DNA of 28,223 nucleotides, from the NCBI GenBank assembly GCA_002348465.1, contig DEBI01000110.1:5731-33953 (forward strand), read 5' to 3'. The stretch's first letter is position 1. The number at the start of each line of letters is the position of its first letter. Position numbers and translations under genes: made by a program. This DNA is from Gemmatimonadales bacterium UBA2960 (GTDB taxonomy: Bacteria > Gemmatimonadota > Gemmatimonadetes > Longimicrobiales > Gaopeijiaceae). The notes beneath the pieces are model-generated. The model was not told the origin of the DNA. It was given only the letters and a program-made list of their open reading frames with translations, and did not search any database. Shown here one piece after another: positions 8,452 through 15,701 of the stretch.

Positions 8452-8859
8452 CTAGTCATCCCCTGAAGTCGCTATCTGATTCCGCATGTGATCGGCAACG
8501 GCATGAAAGCGTTTCCGGAGGTGCGCTCGGAGCTGGTCGGGCATCTCATGGGAATCCAATGCATAGTCCATACACGACACCCATGCGTCGCGCTCTGGCT
8601 CCCCAATAGGGAACGGCAGGTGACGAGCACGTAGCATCGGGTGCCCAAACCGTTCTACGTAAAGGGGCGGGCCTCCGGTCCACCCAACAAGAAAGAGGAA
8701 CAGCTTCTCCCTAGAACTTTCAAGGTCCGGTGGGTGCAGTGCCAAAATCCCGGCCGCTTCGGGAGCACTGCCCATTCGATCATAGAAAAGATCCACTAGG
8801 CGACGGATCCCAACCTCCCCTCCAAGAAGTTGATAGTGACTCTGTTGGTCGGCATTCAC
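8452..8859 (-). CDS. Group II truncated haemoglobin
   Basis: 135 residues from the GTG at 8859. A longer open frame runs upstream through the DUF1028 gene, but the conserved globin begins at SHYQLLGGEVGIRRLVDLFYDRM, and this GTG lies seven bases after the DUF1028 stop. Key residues are Tyr26 (B10, FYDRM), the E-helix segment KLFLFLVGWTGGPPLY, the proximal His80 (F8, LRARHLPFPIG) and Trp93 (G8, DAWVSCM). The Trp places it with group II (HbO/trHbII) globins, which bind O2, NO or peroxide. It is cytoplasmic. The tight spacing implies translational coupling to the DUF1028 lipoprotein gene, an odd partner. The exact start is the only real uncertainty. Confidence 0.88.
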   Translation of the reverse strand: MNADQQSHYQLLGGEVGIRRLVDLFYDRMGSAPEAAGILALHPPDLESSREKLFLFLVGWTGGPPLYVERFGHPMLRARHLPFPIGEPERDAWVSCMDYALDSHEMPDQLRAHLRKRFHAVADHMRNQIATSGDD

Positions 8860-8866
8860 TGGGTAA

Positions 8867-9739
8867 TCATCCGTCAACCGACGCAGTCCGACGCCATTCG
8901 TCGTACTGACGCCGAAGCTCAAGCAACGGATTTTCGGCCATCCTCTCAGTCGCAACTGAGATGGCCAGCCAAGGTGCATTCGGGGTCCCGGCATCCGTCA
9001 TGCCGATACTCTCCGTCGCATATGGCGCATCTTGGCCCCTGGCCACAAGGATGACAGCCATAGAGGCCGTCTGACGTATACTGTCATCGTTGCAACGCAC
9101 ATCTCCACCTGCTACCGAACCTGCCTCTAGTGCACGCATCAGTCGATCTGAGAGCCAGTTGAATCCCGCCGGATCATCCCAGCGGTAGGCGTCTAGGGGT
9201 GCGCTCACAACTTCTGAGCTCTCCAGAGTGTTTCCTTGAGAGCTTACTCCGTTACTCGCATCAGCCATCACACCCGCATAGCGAGTCGATCCATCGTTAT
9301 CGGTGCTAGTGCCTTGTCGAAGAGGAGTCGTGTACCCGGCAACGTTAACTAGCCCATCGTGCATCGTAACTACTCCGTACTGCCTACGCTCAAGTTGATC
9401 GTCCCAGCTAGGGTCGGTGACTCGTAGGATGACCTCTTCGGCGGTAAGCCCTTCCTGCACAAGCTCGAAGACACGATTTCGGTTATCAACGTCAAACCCC
9501 GCCTGCGTGGCAGCCGCACCCATCCCTGGCACTAGTGCTGCGACCGCATCCCCATAAGTAGGCACACACGAGGCCACAGCAACCCCGACGTCCCCGGTTT
9601 CTGGATCAACCCCGACCACGGACCATGTCGTCATGTCCATCTCGCGCGGAAAACTCTCGCCACTAGAACATGCTGCCGCTACCGACACGAGCAGGAAGGA
9701 CAAGAGGCCGAACGCAGGGCCAGGTCCGATTTTACGCAT
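8867..9739 (-). CDS. DUF1028-family lipoprotein (Ntn-hydrolase-like fold)
   Basis: 290 residues from the ATG at 9739, chosen because GGAG (9747-9750) sits seven bases upstream and because a lipoprotein signal follows directly: MRKIGPGPAFGLLSFLL...AAAC, with Cys24 as the lipidation site. The mature part starts MTTWSVVGVDPETGDVGVAVASC, then GAAATQAGFD, LTAEEVILRVTDPSWDDQLERRQYGVV and GYTTPL..G, typical of DUF1028. The family is grouped with Ntn hydrolases and is commonly found near peptidases, but its reaction is not established to my knowledge. In this copy the conserved Thr37/Thr38 lies well inside the lipoprotein, so a free N-terminal nucleophile would need an extra cleavage. It should sit in the periplasm or outer membrane. 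The truncated haemoglobin follows immediately. Confidence 0.85.
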   Translation of the reverse strand: MRKIGPGPAFGLLSFLLVSVAAACSSGESFPREMDMTTWSVVGVDPETGDVGVAVASCVPTYGDAVAALVPGMGAAATQAGFDVDNRNRVFELVQEGLTAEEVILRVTDPSWDDQLERRQYGVVTMHDGLVNVAGYTTPLRQGTSTDNDGSTRYAGVMADASNGVSSQGNTLESSEVVSAPLDAYRWDDPAGFNWLSDRLMRALEAGSVAGGDVRCNDDSIRQTASMAVILVARGQDAPYATESIGMTDAGTPNAPWLAISVATERMAENPLLELRRQYDEWRRTASVDG

Positions 9740-9972
9740 TGGAAATCTCCATCGATTATTCCTGACTCCTATATCGGCCAAGAATTAACGAAAGTAGGCC
9801 AAAAGCACGGGTATCCGCTATTAGAGCCCCTAGCTGCATTACTAACTCCAGTATGCCACGTAGCGGAGTGCCGGGAAAAAGCGATATCGTGATAGAAGCC
9901 AAGCTCAACCGCAGCATAACGCGCGCGCGCCCTGCAAAGGGCCGTTAATTCCTCCCCTCACCCCCTTCAGCT
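9740..9972. other. Divergent intergenic region
   Basis: 233 bases between the divergent DUF1028 and ornithine cyclodeaminase-family genes, so promoters for both should lie here, although I cannot place -35/-10 boxes with confidence. It holds a 10-base alternating GC run (9921-9930) and a small hairpin, GCCCT-GCAA-AGGGC (9929-9942), 30 bases before the plus-strand start. The sequence just upstream of that start is C-rich and has no Shine-Dalgarno site. Confidence 0.4.
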
Positions 9973-10935
9973 ATGCCTAAGCTCGTCACACTTGATGAGA
10001 TCCGCCTACTTCTCGACACAGACAGCCTGATCGACGAGATCGAAGCCGGTTTCGATTTGTATTCGGATGGCAAAGTCAATGTCCCGCCGGTCGGATTCAT
10101 GCACTTTGATGACCCACCCGGAGATGTTCACATCAAATATGGATCTATTCAGGACGACGACTATTGGGTCCTTAAAGTCGCCTCGGGCTTCTATCAAAAC
10201 CCATCACTCGGACTTCAAGCCTCTGATGGGGTCATCCTGGTATTCAGCCAGCGCAGCGGAGCTCTGGAACTAGTTCTTCACGACCGCTGCTGGCTCACTG
10301 ATATGCGCACAGCAGCGGCAGGAGCCGTCGCCGCACGTCACCTAGCACCGCGGAAGATCGACCACGTCGGAGTAATCGGTACTGGAGTTCAGGCGAGAAT
10401 GCAGCTTGAGATGTTGTGCTCCGTGGTGGAAGCGAAATCAGCCCTCGTATGGGGACGGAATAAGGAGAAGGTTGGGAGAATGGTCAGCGAACTAGGGGCG
10501 AGTGACGCTCTCCTCGCATCAGATATGGAAGTGCGAGCAGTAGAAAGTGTGGAGGAGCTCGCTGATCAAAGCCGATTAATCGTGACCGCAACGTCTGCCC
10601 ATGAGCCCGTGCTCAGAGCGGATCAGGTCCAGCCCGGAACGCACATTACCGCAATGGGATCAGATGACGACGGCAAACAGGAGCTCGACGTGGCTCTCCT
10701 AGGTAAAGCTGATCGGATCGTTGCCGACAGCGTCTCCCAGTGCAGCCAGTACGGTGAATGTGTTCATGCGATTAATGCAGGAGTCATCTCCCTGGATGAC
10801 GTCACCGAACTCGGTGCTGTGGTATCCGGGTCCACTGACGGTAGGACATCCGACGACCAGATAACGATCGCAGACCTAACCGGGGTGGCAGTCCAGGACA
10901 TTCAGATTGCAAAGATGATCGCTCGAGCACGATAG
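9973..10935 (+). CDS. Ornithine cyclodeaminase / mu-crystallin family NAD(P)-dependent enzyme
   Basis: 320 residues. The family core is complete: KYGSI at 55-59, Lys68 (VLKVASG), Arg112 (LTDMRTAAAGAVAARHLA), a Rossmann motif VGVIGTGVQARMQL (G136-x-G138-x2-A141) and MGSDDDGKQELD around 228-239, where the catalytic Asp lies in ornithine cyclodeaminase. Members interconvert amino acids with cyclic imines, reduce ketimines, or act as alanine dehydrogenases. The HITAMGSD block reminds me of the EutC subgroup from ectoine degradation, but no ectoine genes are adjacent, so the substrate is left open. Cytoplasmic. No ribosome-binding site is visible upstream of the ATG, which fits the conserved N-terminus anyway. 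It converges with sdhB across a strong hairpin. Confidence 0.88.
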   Translation: MPKLVTLDEIRLLLDTDSLIDEIEAGFDLYSDGKVNVPPVGFMHFDDPPGDVHIKYGSIQDDDYWVLKVASGFYQNPSLGLQASDGVILVFSQRSGALELVLHDRCWLTDMRTAAAGAVAARHLAPRKIDHVGVIGTGVQARMQLEMLCSVVEAKSALVWGRNKEKVGRMVSELGASDALLASDMEVRAVESVEELADQSRLIVTATSAHEPVLRADQVQPGTHITAMGSDDDGKQELDVALLGKADRIVADSVSQCSQYGECVHAINAGVISLDDVTELGAVVSGSTDGRTSDDQITIADLTGVAVQDIQIAKMIARAR

Positions 10936-10943
10936 CTAGAGCC

Positions 10944-10968
10944 CGACACTCTCATGCACAGAGTGTCG
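10944..10968. terminator. Hairpin between convergent genes, probable bidirectional terminator
   Basis: CGACACTCT and AGAGTGTCG form a perfect 9-bp stem with a seven-base loop. It begins eight bases after the stop of the cyclodeaminase-family gene and lies 28 bases beyond the sdhB stop on the other strand. No clear T-run flanks it, so it may act as a weak terminator or as an mRNA 3'-end stabiliser for both genes. Confidence 0.55.
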
Positions 10969-10996
10969 TCCTTCGACCGCTAGCGAATGCGGTCCT

Positions 10997-11746
10997 TCAG
11001 TCCTTCGACCCGAACACCATCTGCGCCAGCTTAGCCAAGGGATCGTAAGAGCGATCGACAACTCTTTCCTTGAGAGGAATGATGGCATTGTCCGTAATCG
11101 CGATATTCTCGGGGCAAACCTTGGTACAACACTTGGTGATATTGCAGTAACCGATCCCCATATCGTCACGGAGCTGAGCCACCCTATTCCCAACGTCAAT
11201 CGGGTTCATCTCAGCTTGAGCGGCAAAGACAAAGTGCCTCGGACCCGCGAACTCTGCGTGCATCTGATGGTCGCGGAGGACATGGCACACGTCCTGACAC
11301 AAAAAGCATTCAATACACTTCCTAAACTCCTGAGGACGCTCCACATCGTACTGGTGCATCTTCCACGATCCATCTTCGAAGTCCGGCTCGCGCGGTGTCA
11401 TCTCTTGGATCGACTGCTTCACTTCGTAGTTCCAAGAAACATCGGTAACCAGATCCTTAAGAACCGGGAAGGCACGCATCGGTTCGACCGTAATCGGGCC
11501 GTCACCGGCTACGTCCTCCACACGTGTCATGCACATTAGTCGCGGTGACCCGTTTACCTCTGCAGAGCACGATCCGCACTTGCCCGCTTTACAGTTCCAA
11601 CGACACGCAAGATCAGTGGCCTGTTCAGCTTGGATCTTGTGGATGGCATCAAGAACTACGTAACCGGGCTCAAGATCTACATCGTACGTCTCGAACTCCC
11701 CACCTTCTTGATCACCTCTCCAGACCTTGAATGCTGCTGACTCCAT
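10997..11746 (-). CDS. sdhB: Succinate dehydrogenase iron-sulfur subunit
   Basis: 249 residues from the ATG at 11746, which overlaps the sdhA stop as TGATG. Ligands for all three clusters are present: [2Fe-2S] C52-x4-C57-x2-C60-x11-C72; [4Fe-4S] C144-x2-C147-x2-C150 with C211; and [3Fe-4S] C154, C201 and C207, in the normal order and spacing of SdhB. An extra Cys206 sits next to C207. It carries electrons from the flavin in SdhA to the membrane subunit and is on the cytoplasmic face. The length and the C-A-B gene order match mycobacterial Sdh1 (about 248 residues). It is last in the sdhC-sdhA-sdhB operon. Confidence 0.95.
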   Translation of the reverse strand: MESAAFKVWRGDQEGGEFETYDVDLEPGYVVLDAIHKIQAEQATDLACRWNCKAGKCGSCSAEVNGSPRLMCMTRVEDVAGDGPITVEPMRAFPVLKDLVTDVSWNYEVKQSIQEMTPREPDFEDGSWKMHQYDVERPQEFRKCIECFLCQDVCHVLRDHQMHAEFAGPRHFVFAAQAEMNPIDVGNRVAQLRDDMGIGYCNITKCCTKVCPENIAITDNAIIPLKERVVDRSYDPLAKLAQMVFGSKD

Positions 11747-13563
11747 CAACCTTCCTCCTCGATGATGTCTTGCAATTCCTGACGCATTTGAGGGATTTCT
11801 TGACGCTCAATGATCATTTCCCCATCCGGTCCCTTGCGAACGACATGGTTAAAGGTAGACCAGCCCTCGTCCTTGTCCGGATGGTCGAGCCGAGAATGCG
11901 CCCCCCGACTCTCCTTTCGTTCACGAGCCGAAAGAGCGATCGCCTCAGACACCGTCAGTAGATGCTTCATGTCGAGCGCAGTGTGCCATCCCGGGTTGTA
12001 CCACCGATTGCCCCCGGCCCCTACATCGGCAATCTGGCCAGAGATTTCCCGGATCAACCCGATAGCATCTGTCAGCCCCTTATCTTCGCGCGCGATGCCG
12101 ACCTTGTCCTGCATCATGGTTTGAAGTTCAAGTTGAAGTTGGAACGGATTCCTGTCCGTGACACCTCGCTCGAGCGGCGCTAACGCTTCGGTCGCGGCCT
12201 CTTCAATCTGTGCTTCCGAGACAGAGTACGAAGGGTTCTCTTTCGCAAATTTCGCAGCATACTCACCTGCACGCTGCCCGAAGACGACCAGGTCAGACAG
12301 CGAGTTGCCTCCTAAGCGGTTTGCCCCGTGCAGACCACCGGCGACCTCTCCCGCTGCAAACAAGCCCGGCACAGTGGTAGTCATCTGCGTATCCGCGTCT
12401 ACCGCAATCCCACCCATGGCATAGTGCGTGGTCGGACCAACCTCCATCTGCTCCTTCGTAATATCAATGCCTGCCAGTTCCTTAAACTGATGGTACATAC
12501 TTGGAAGCTTCTTCTTAATATGTCCCTCAGAGTCTTTGATGTGCTCCTTGATCCACGCGATATCGAGAAATGCACCTCCGTGCGGGCTCCCCCGACCCTC
12601 TTGGACTTCCTTGACGATCTTCCGTGCTACATGGTCTCGCGTAAGAAGTTCGGGTGGGCGCCGGGCATCCCGATCACCCGTGACATAGCGCCATCCCTCT
12701 TCGGCGTTATCAGCTGTCTGATTGACGTAAAGGGACGGAATGTCATCAAACATGAAGCGTTCACCCTTGTTGTTCTTGAGGATTCCGCCCTCACCTCGCA
12801 CACCCTCGGTGACCAGAATTCCTCGCACGCTAGGTGGCCAGACCATCCCTGTCGGGTGGAACTGAATAAACTCCATGTCCCTCATTTCAGCCCCGGCATG
12901 GTACCCAAGCGAGTGTCCATCACCCGTGCCTTCCCAACTGTTACTAGTGACGAGGTAAGCCCGTCCAAGGCCACCCGTAGCTAGCACAACCGCCTTTGCT
13001 TTAAAGACCCTGAAGCGGCCCTGCTCTCGGTCGTAACCAAAAGCTCCCACGCACCGGTCACCATCCTTAAGCAAACGGGTAATTGTTACCTCCATGTGGA
13101 CATCCATACCCTGATGGATACCGTGATCCTGAAGTGTTCGGATCATCTCAAGGCCAGTCCGGTCGCCCACGTGTGCGAGCCTCGGGTACTTATGTCCACC
13201 GAAGTTACGCTGGAGAATTTTCCCGTCGGGCGTCCGATCGAAAAGTGCTCCCCACTTCTCCAACTCTCGTGCTCGTTCCGGGGACTCCTTTGCATGCAAC
13301 TCGGCCATGCGCCAGTTACTGAGGTATTGGCCGCCTCTCATTGTGTCTGCAAAGTGCGTTGTCCATCCATCTCTCTCGTCAACATTCGCCAACGATGCCG
13401 CCATCCCTCCCTCGGCCATAACGGTGTGGGCCTTTCCAAGCAGAGACTTGCAGACAAGACCAACATCGACACCAGCCGAAGCTGCTTCGACCGCGGCTCG
13501 CAACCCTGCTCCACCCGCGCCGATCACGAGAACATCGTGCTCGATTTCCTGGTAAGCTGACAT
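11746..13563 (-). CDS. sdhA: Succinate dehydrogenase flavoprotein subunit
   Basis: 605 residues from the ATG at 13563, which overlaps the sdhC stop (TGATG). Upstream in-frame codons exist but lie inside sdhC. The FAD-binding motif is VLVIGAGGAGLRAA (11-24), and the covalent flavin His is His46 (GKAHTVMAEGG). Active-site blocks include FIQFHPTGM, VTEGVRGEGG, RDHVARKI and HGANRLGGNSL. It oxidises succinate to fumarate in the TCA cycle. The Met/Glu variant around the flavin His (HTVMAEGGMA rather than HTVAAQGGI) fits the Actinobacteria-like type rather than the enterobacterial one. It is the middle gene of a compact three-gene operon with translational coupling on both sides. Confidence 0.96.
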   Translation of the reverse strand: MSAYQEIEHDVLVIGAGGAGLRAAVEAASAGVDVGLVCKSLLGKAHTVMAEGGMAASLANVDERDGWTTHFADTMRGGQYLSNWRMAELHAKESPERARELEKWGALFDRTPDGKILQRNFGGHKYPRLAHVGDRTGLEMIRTLQDHGIHQGMDVHMEVTITRLLKDGDRCVGAFGYDREQGRFRVFKAKAVVLATGGLGRAYLVTSNSWEGTGDGHSLGYHAGAEMRDMEFIQFHPTGMVWPPSVRGILVTEGVRGEGGILKNNKGERFMFDDIPSLYVNQTADNAEEGWRYVTGDRDARRPPELLTRDHVARKIVKEVQEGRGSPHGGAFLDIAWIKEHIKDSEGHIKKKLPSMYHQFKELAGIDITKEQMEVGPTTHYAMGGIAVDADTQMTTTVPGLFAAGEVAGGLHGANRLGGNSLSDLVVFGQRAGEYAAKFAKENPSYSVSEAQIEEAATEALAPLERGVTDRNPFQLQLELQTMMQDKVGIAREDKGLTDAIGLIREISGQIADVGAGGNRWYNPGWHTALDMKHLLTVSEAIALSARERKESRGAHSRLDHPDKDEGWSTFNHVVRKGPDGEMIIERQEIPQMRQELQDIIEEEG

Positions 13564-14372
13564 CAGAAGAACCTCACATTTGTCCACACACCCATAGAGC
13601 AGAGTCGGACATAAATATCCGAGAACGCGACCCAAAGCAGGCTAGTCCAAGCCCAGGCCATGTGCTTTCCGTTAAGGCACGAGACGCAATCGTATGCCGC
13701 TTTTCTGATGGGCCTACGCGAAATAAGGTCGATTCCACCACCCACCAAATGCCTCAGTGAGTGACACCCGAGGGTATAGCCGGAAAGGAAGATCACGTTC
13801 AGGGTGAGTACGATTGTCCCAACGCTCACCCCAAACTCCTTGCCTCCGTTTCCGTCAGAGAACCAGAACGCGTACCATGCGTCGTACGCCAGAAACACAA
13901 GCAGCAAAAGTGCGAACGGGAGTGCATACCGGTGCAGGTTTTGCAGGATAAGTGGAAACTTCCTTTCACCCATGTACTCTTTACGAGGCGTCCCTACGCT
14001 GCACGATGACGGACCCGGCCAATAAGCCTTGTAGTATGCGCCACGATAGTAGTAGCAGGTTAGACGGAAACTCACCGGCGCCCAAAGAATCAGGAAAGCA
14101 GGCGAATACGGGAGGAATCCCGGCCACCACCCTGGAGGACCTGAACGCTCCATCAATGCGTGCTCAGATGGGCCCCATATCTCCGGAGAGTAAAACGGAG
14201 AAAGCAAATTCTCGTGCCAGTAGAAGGCTCCCTGGAATGCAGCCCACGTGCTGTAAATCACGAATGCGGTAAAGACGGTGAACACCACGAGGGGCTGGAT
14301 CCACCAAGCATCCGTTCTCATCGTCTGACCAAATGATCGCCGCACGGGAAGACCCGCGGGTCGTGTCGCCAT
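13563..14372 (-). CDS. sdhC: Succinate dehydrogenase membrane anchor, five-helix SdhC of type F (Sdh1-like)
   Basis: 269 residues with five predicted membrane helices (about 28-50, 88-109, 148-170, 183-205, 238-260). Length, N-terminal RRSFGQTMR...WW and the sdhC-sdhA-sdhB order resemble mycobacterial Sdh1 (Rv0249c-Rv0247c), where one subunit replaces SdhC and SdhD. Cys and His cluster at helix ends: C106, C124, H147, C203-H204, H208, C229-x2-C232 and H237. Established knowledge: M. smegmatis Sdh1 (type F) holds a Rieske-type [2Fe-2S] cluster with Cys and His ligands in this subunit instead of haem b. I infer the same here but cannot assign ligands. Start: ATG at 14372 with GGAAGGAAG upstream. 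A 12-bp palindrome lies in the first codons. Confidence 0.85.
   Translation of the reverse strand: MATRPAGLPVRRSFGQTMRTDAWWIQPLVVFTVFTAFVIYSTWAAFQGAFYWHENLLSPFYSPEIWGPSEHALMERSGPPGWWPGFLPYSPAFLILWAPVSFRLTCYYYRGAYYKAYWPGPSSCSVGTPRKEYMGERKFPLILQNLHRYALPFALLLLVFLAYDAWYAFWFSDGNGGKEFGVSVGTIVLTLNVIFLSGYTLGCHSLRHLVGGGIDLISRRPIRKAAYDCVSCLNGKHMAWAWTSLLWVAFSDIYVRLCSMGVWTNVRFF
14351..14362. repeat. 12-bp perfect GC-rich palindrome within the first codons of sdhC
   Basis: GACCCG followed directly by CGGGTC, within sdhC codons 4-8. It lies about 8 bases downstream of the start codon on the minus strand. If it folds in the mRNA it could affect initiation, but with no loop it would form a hairpin of only a few pairs. 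It may simply reflect codon use. Confidence 0.4.
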
Positions 14373-14469
14373 GTAACTTCCTTCCGCAGCATCTCGTCGC
14401 TGCGTCGTTTGTATCGTCAGCCCTTTCAGGAACCGGGGAACCGCGAAGAAAATCTAGTCAGGAGATCAT

Positions 14470-14622
14470 ATGTGGGAAGACGTTTTATCATTGATGTTTC
14501 CTGACAACCTCAGGGTGGGTTACCCAGCATGCTCAAAAACTTTCCAACCCTCACATTCTATCTTCGTAGGTTCTTCTGAAGTCGCCACAGTAGGCCCGAA
14601 GTCCTTTCGTACTCGACGCTAA
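14470..14622 (+). CDS. Doubtful 50-residue reading frame
   Basis: ATG at 14470 preceded by AGGAG (14460-14464) at five bases, ending in TAA at 14620-14622. The product would start MWEDVLSLMFPDN and end FRTRR. It has no recognised motif, no membrane segment and mixed composition. The good Shine-Dalgarno spacing is the only support, and it overlaps a region expected to hold promoters for both neighbours. I list it so that it can be tested rather than as a firm gene. Confidence 0.2.
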   Translation: MWEDVLSLMFPDNLRVGYPACSKTFQPSHSIFVGSSEVATVGPKSFRTRR

Positions 14623-14655
14623 ACAATTAAATGAAGTTAAGAGATTAAGGTCGTT

Positions 14656-14661
14656 AGGAGG
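14656..14661 (+). promoter_or_regulatory. Ribosome-binding site that sets a TTG start
   Basis: AGGAGG ends six bases before the TTG at 14668. The next in-frame ATG (14680) is 18 bases away, too far for this site, so TTG is the better start for the exported protein. Confidence 0.7.
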
Positions 14662-14667
14662 ACTTAG

Positions 14668-15633
14668 TTGCACAGATTGATGAAGGCCATCGGACTTGTG
14701 GTAGCGGTTGGATCGCTGACGCCTATCCCCACAACCGCCCAGGACTGGACACAGCGGGAGTTTCCGCTGGCACCTCCAAACTCGAGCGGTAATTTCGTTG
14801 CGCCATATTTCGATGGCTTCTACCCGAACGCCGACGGGACCTATACCCTCTCGTTCGGATTCATGAACCGTAACGATGAAGAACTGATCGAGATTGAGCT
14901 TGGTCCAAACAATTTCATCGAGCCTGCTGAGTTCGATGGCGATCAGCCTACATCGTTTCCTACAGTCCGCTACAGCGGCTTCGGCGGCCCCCGAGAACGA
15001 GGGGTGTTCGGTGTAGTTGTGCCAGCAGACTTCGAGGGTGACGTCTGGTGGACACTGACCACTGACGGTTACACCACAAAAGTACCCGGCAGGCTTGTAT
15101 CCCCTGGCCCAATTATCAAGGGTGCTTACGAACTGAGCACCGGACCAATGGCGGCGGGAACTTTAAGGCCAACCATTCACTGGCAGGAGGCCGACGAAGG
15201 GAAGTGGGGCGTCGAGGGAAACTGGAAACCAGAAACGCTGACCGCGATGGTAGGAGAGCCTATCAGTCTGAACTTCTGGGCGAAGGATCGAGGTGAGCGA
15301 GAACTAGGCACAGTCAACGTCTCCCTGTGGAAGTATCAGGGACCGACGGGAGGCAATATCTCGTTCGAGTCACTAGTGGAGGCGATCCCCAATGCACGTG
15401 CTCGTCGAGGGGCCCGACAGCCTGGACCAGGACCTCTGCTGACTCGGCAAACCGTGAACCTTCCTCTTGAGGGTCCCCACGCCCATCACGGACGCTTCAC
15501 CGCAACCTTCGACACGCCGGGCGAATACGTTATCCGGGTTAAGGTTGACAGCTTTGGCCTCACCGACAGTTCACCAGGACACCAGTGCTGCTGGTCTAAC
15601 GGGTACATTCGAGTGAGCGTAAATGAAGAATAG
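14668..15633 (+). CDS. Exported protein of unknown function, partner of the cytochrome c-copper monooxygenase-like gene
   Basis: 321 residues from a TTG start with AGGAGG six bases upstream. A Sec signal peptide (1-25, ending PTTAQ) directs export to the periplasm. The region REFPLAPPNSSG...YFDGFYPNADGTYTLSFGFMNRNDEE (30-72) is a pattern I recall from exported proteins of Acidobacteriota and Gemmatimonadota that sit beside cytochrome/copper-protein genes; no function is known to me. A middle beta-rich part contains GVFGVVVPADFEGDVWWTL. A C-terminal immunoglobulin-like part (about 195-318) ends in FDTPGEYVIRVKVDSFG. Potential metal ligands cluster late: H271-A-H273-H274 and H305-Q-C307-C308. 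It lies 68 bases upstream of the haem/copper gene on the same strand, so the two are probably one operon and may form a complex. Confidence 0.8.
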   Translation: MHRLMKAIGLVVAVGSLTPIPTTAQDWTQREFPLAPPNSSGNFVAPYFDGFYPNADGTYTLSFGFMNRNDEELIEIELGPNNFIEPAEFDGDQPTSFPTVRYSGFGGPRERGVFGVVVPADFEGDVWWTLTTDGYTTKVPGRLVSPGPIIKGAYELSTGPMAAGTLRPTIHWQEADEGKWGVEGNWKPETLTAMVGEPISLNFWAKDRGERELGTVNVSLWKYQGPTGGNISFESLVEAIPNARARRGARQPGPGPLLTRQTVNLPLEGPHAHHGRFTATFDTPGEYVIRVKVDSFGLTDSSPGHQCCWSNGYIRVSVNEE

Positions 15634-15701
15634 GACATATCTTGCTGGACGGTATCGACTCGACCGGTCGTGCCGGCATTGCACAAGCAGAGGAGTAGAC
15701 C

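Larger units (their letters stand above)
14373..14667. other. Divergent intergenic region between sdhC and the exported-protein gene
   Basis: 295 bases that must hold the promoters of the sdh operon and of the 14668 gene. I see no convincing -35/-10 pair. It includes a short inverted repeat TGGGT-T-ACCCA (14516-14526) of the size of a repressor half-site pair, and a possible 50-codon reading frame described separately. No tRNA or riboswitch-like structure was recognised. Confidence 0.4.

Noticed and set aside
8860..8994. N-terminal extension of the truncated haemoglobin frame into the DUF1028 gene
   Set aside because: The extra residues (MPGPRMHLGWPSQLRL...) are not globin-like and overlap 128 bases of a well-supported gene; the GTG at 8859 gives a normal length.
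9921..9930. GC-alternating run as a Z-DNA or origin-like element
   Set aside because: Ten bases are too short, and there are no nearby DnaA boxes or AT-rich unwinding stretch.
11747..11749. TTG start for sdhB one codon upstream
   Set aside because: The next codon is an ATG in the TGATG junction, the same arrangement as at sdhC-sdhA, so the ATG is preferred.
12328..12984. A 218-codon open frame on the plus strand opposite sdhA
   Set aside because: It lies wholly antisense to a clear sdhA, has no domain-like pattern, and mirrors the codon structure of the real gene.
13564..13635. Longer sdhA start inside sdhC
   Set aside because: The FAD-binding domain starts normally from the ATG at 13563, which overlaps the sdhC stop as TGATG; the extension is out-of-frame sdhC sequence.
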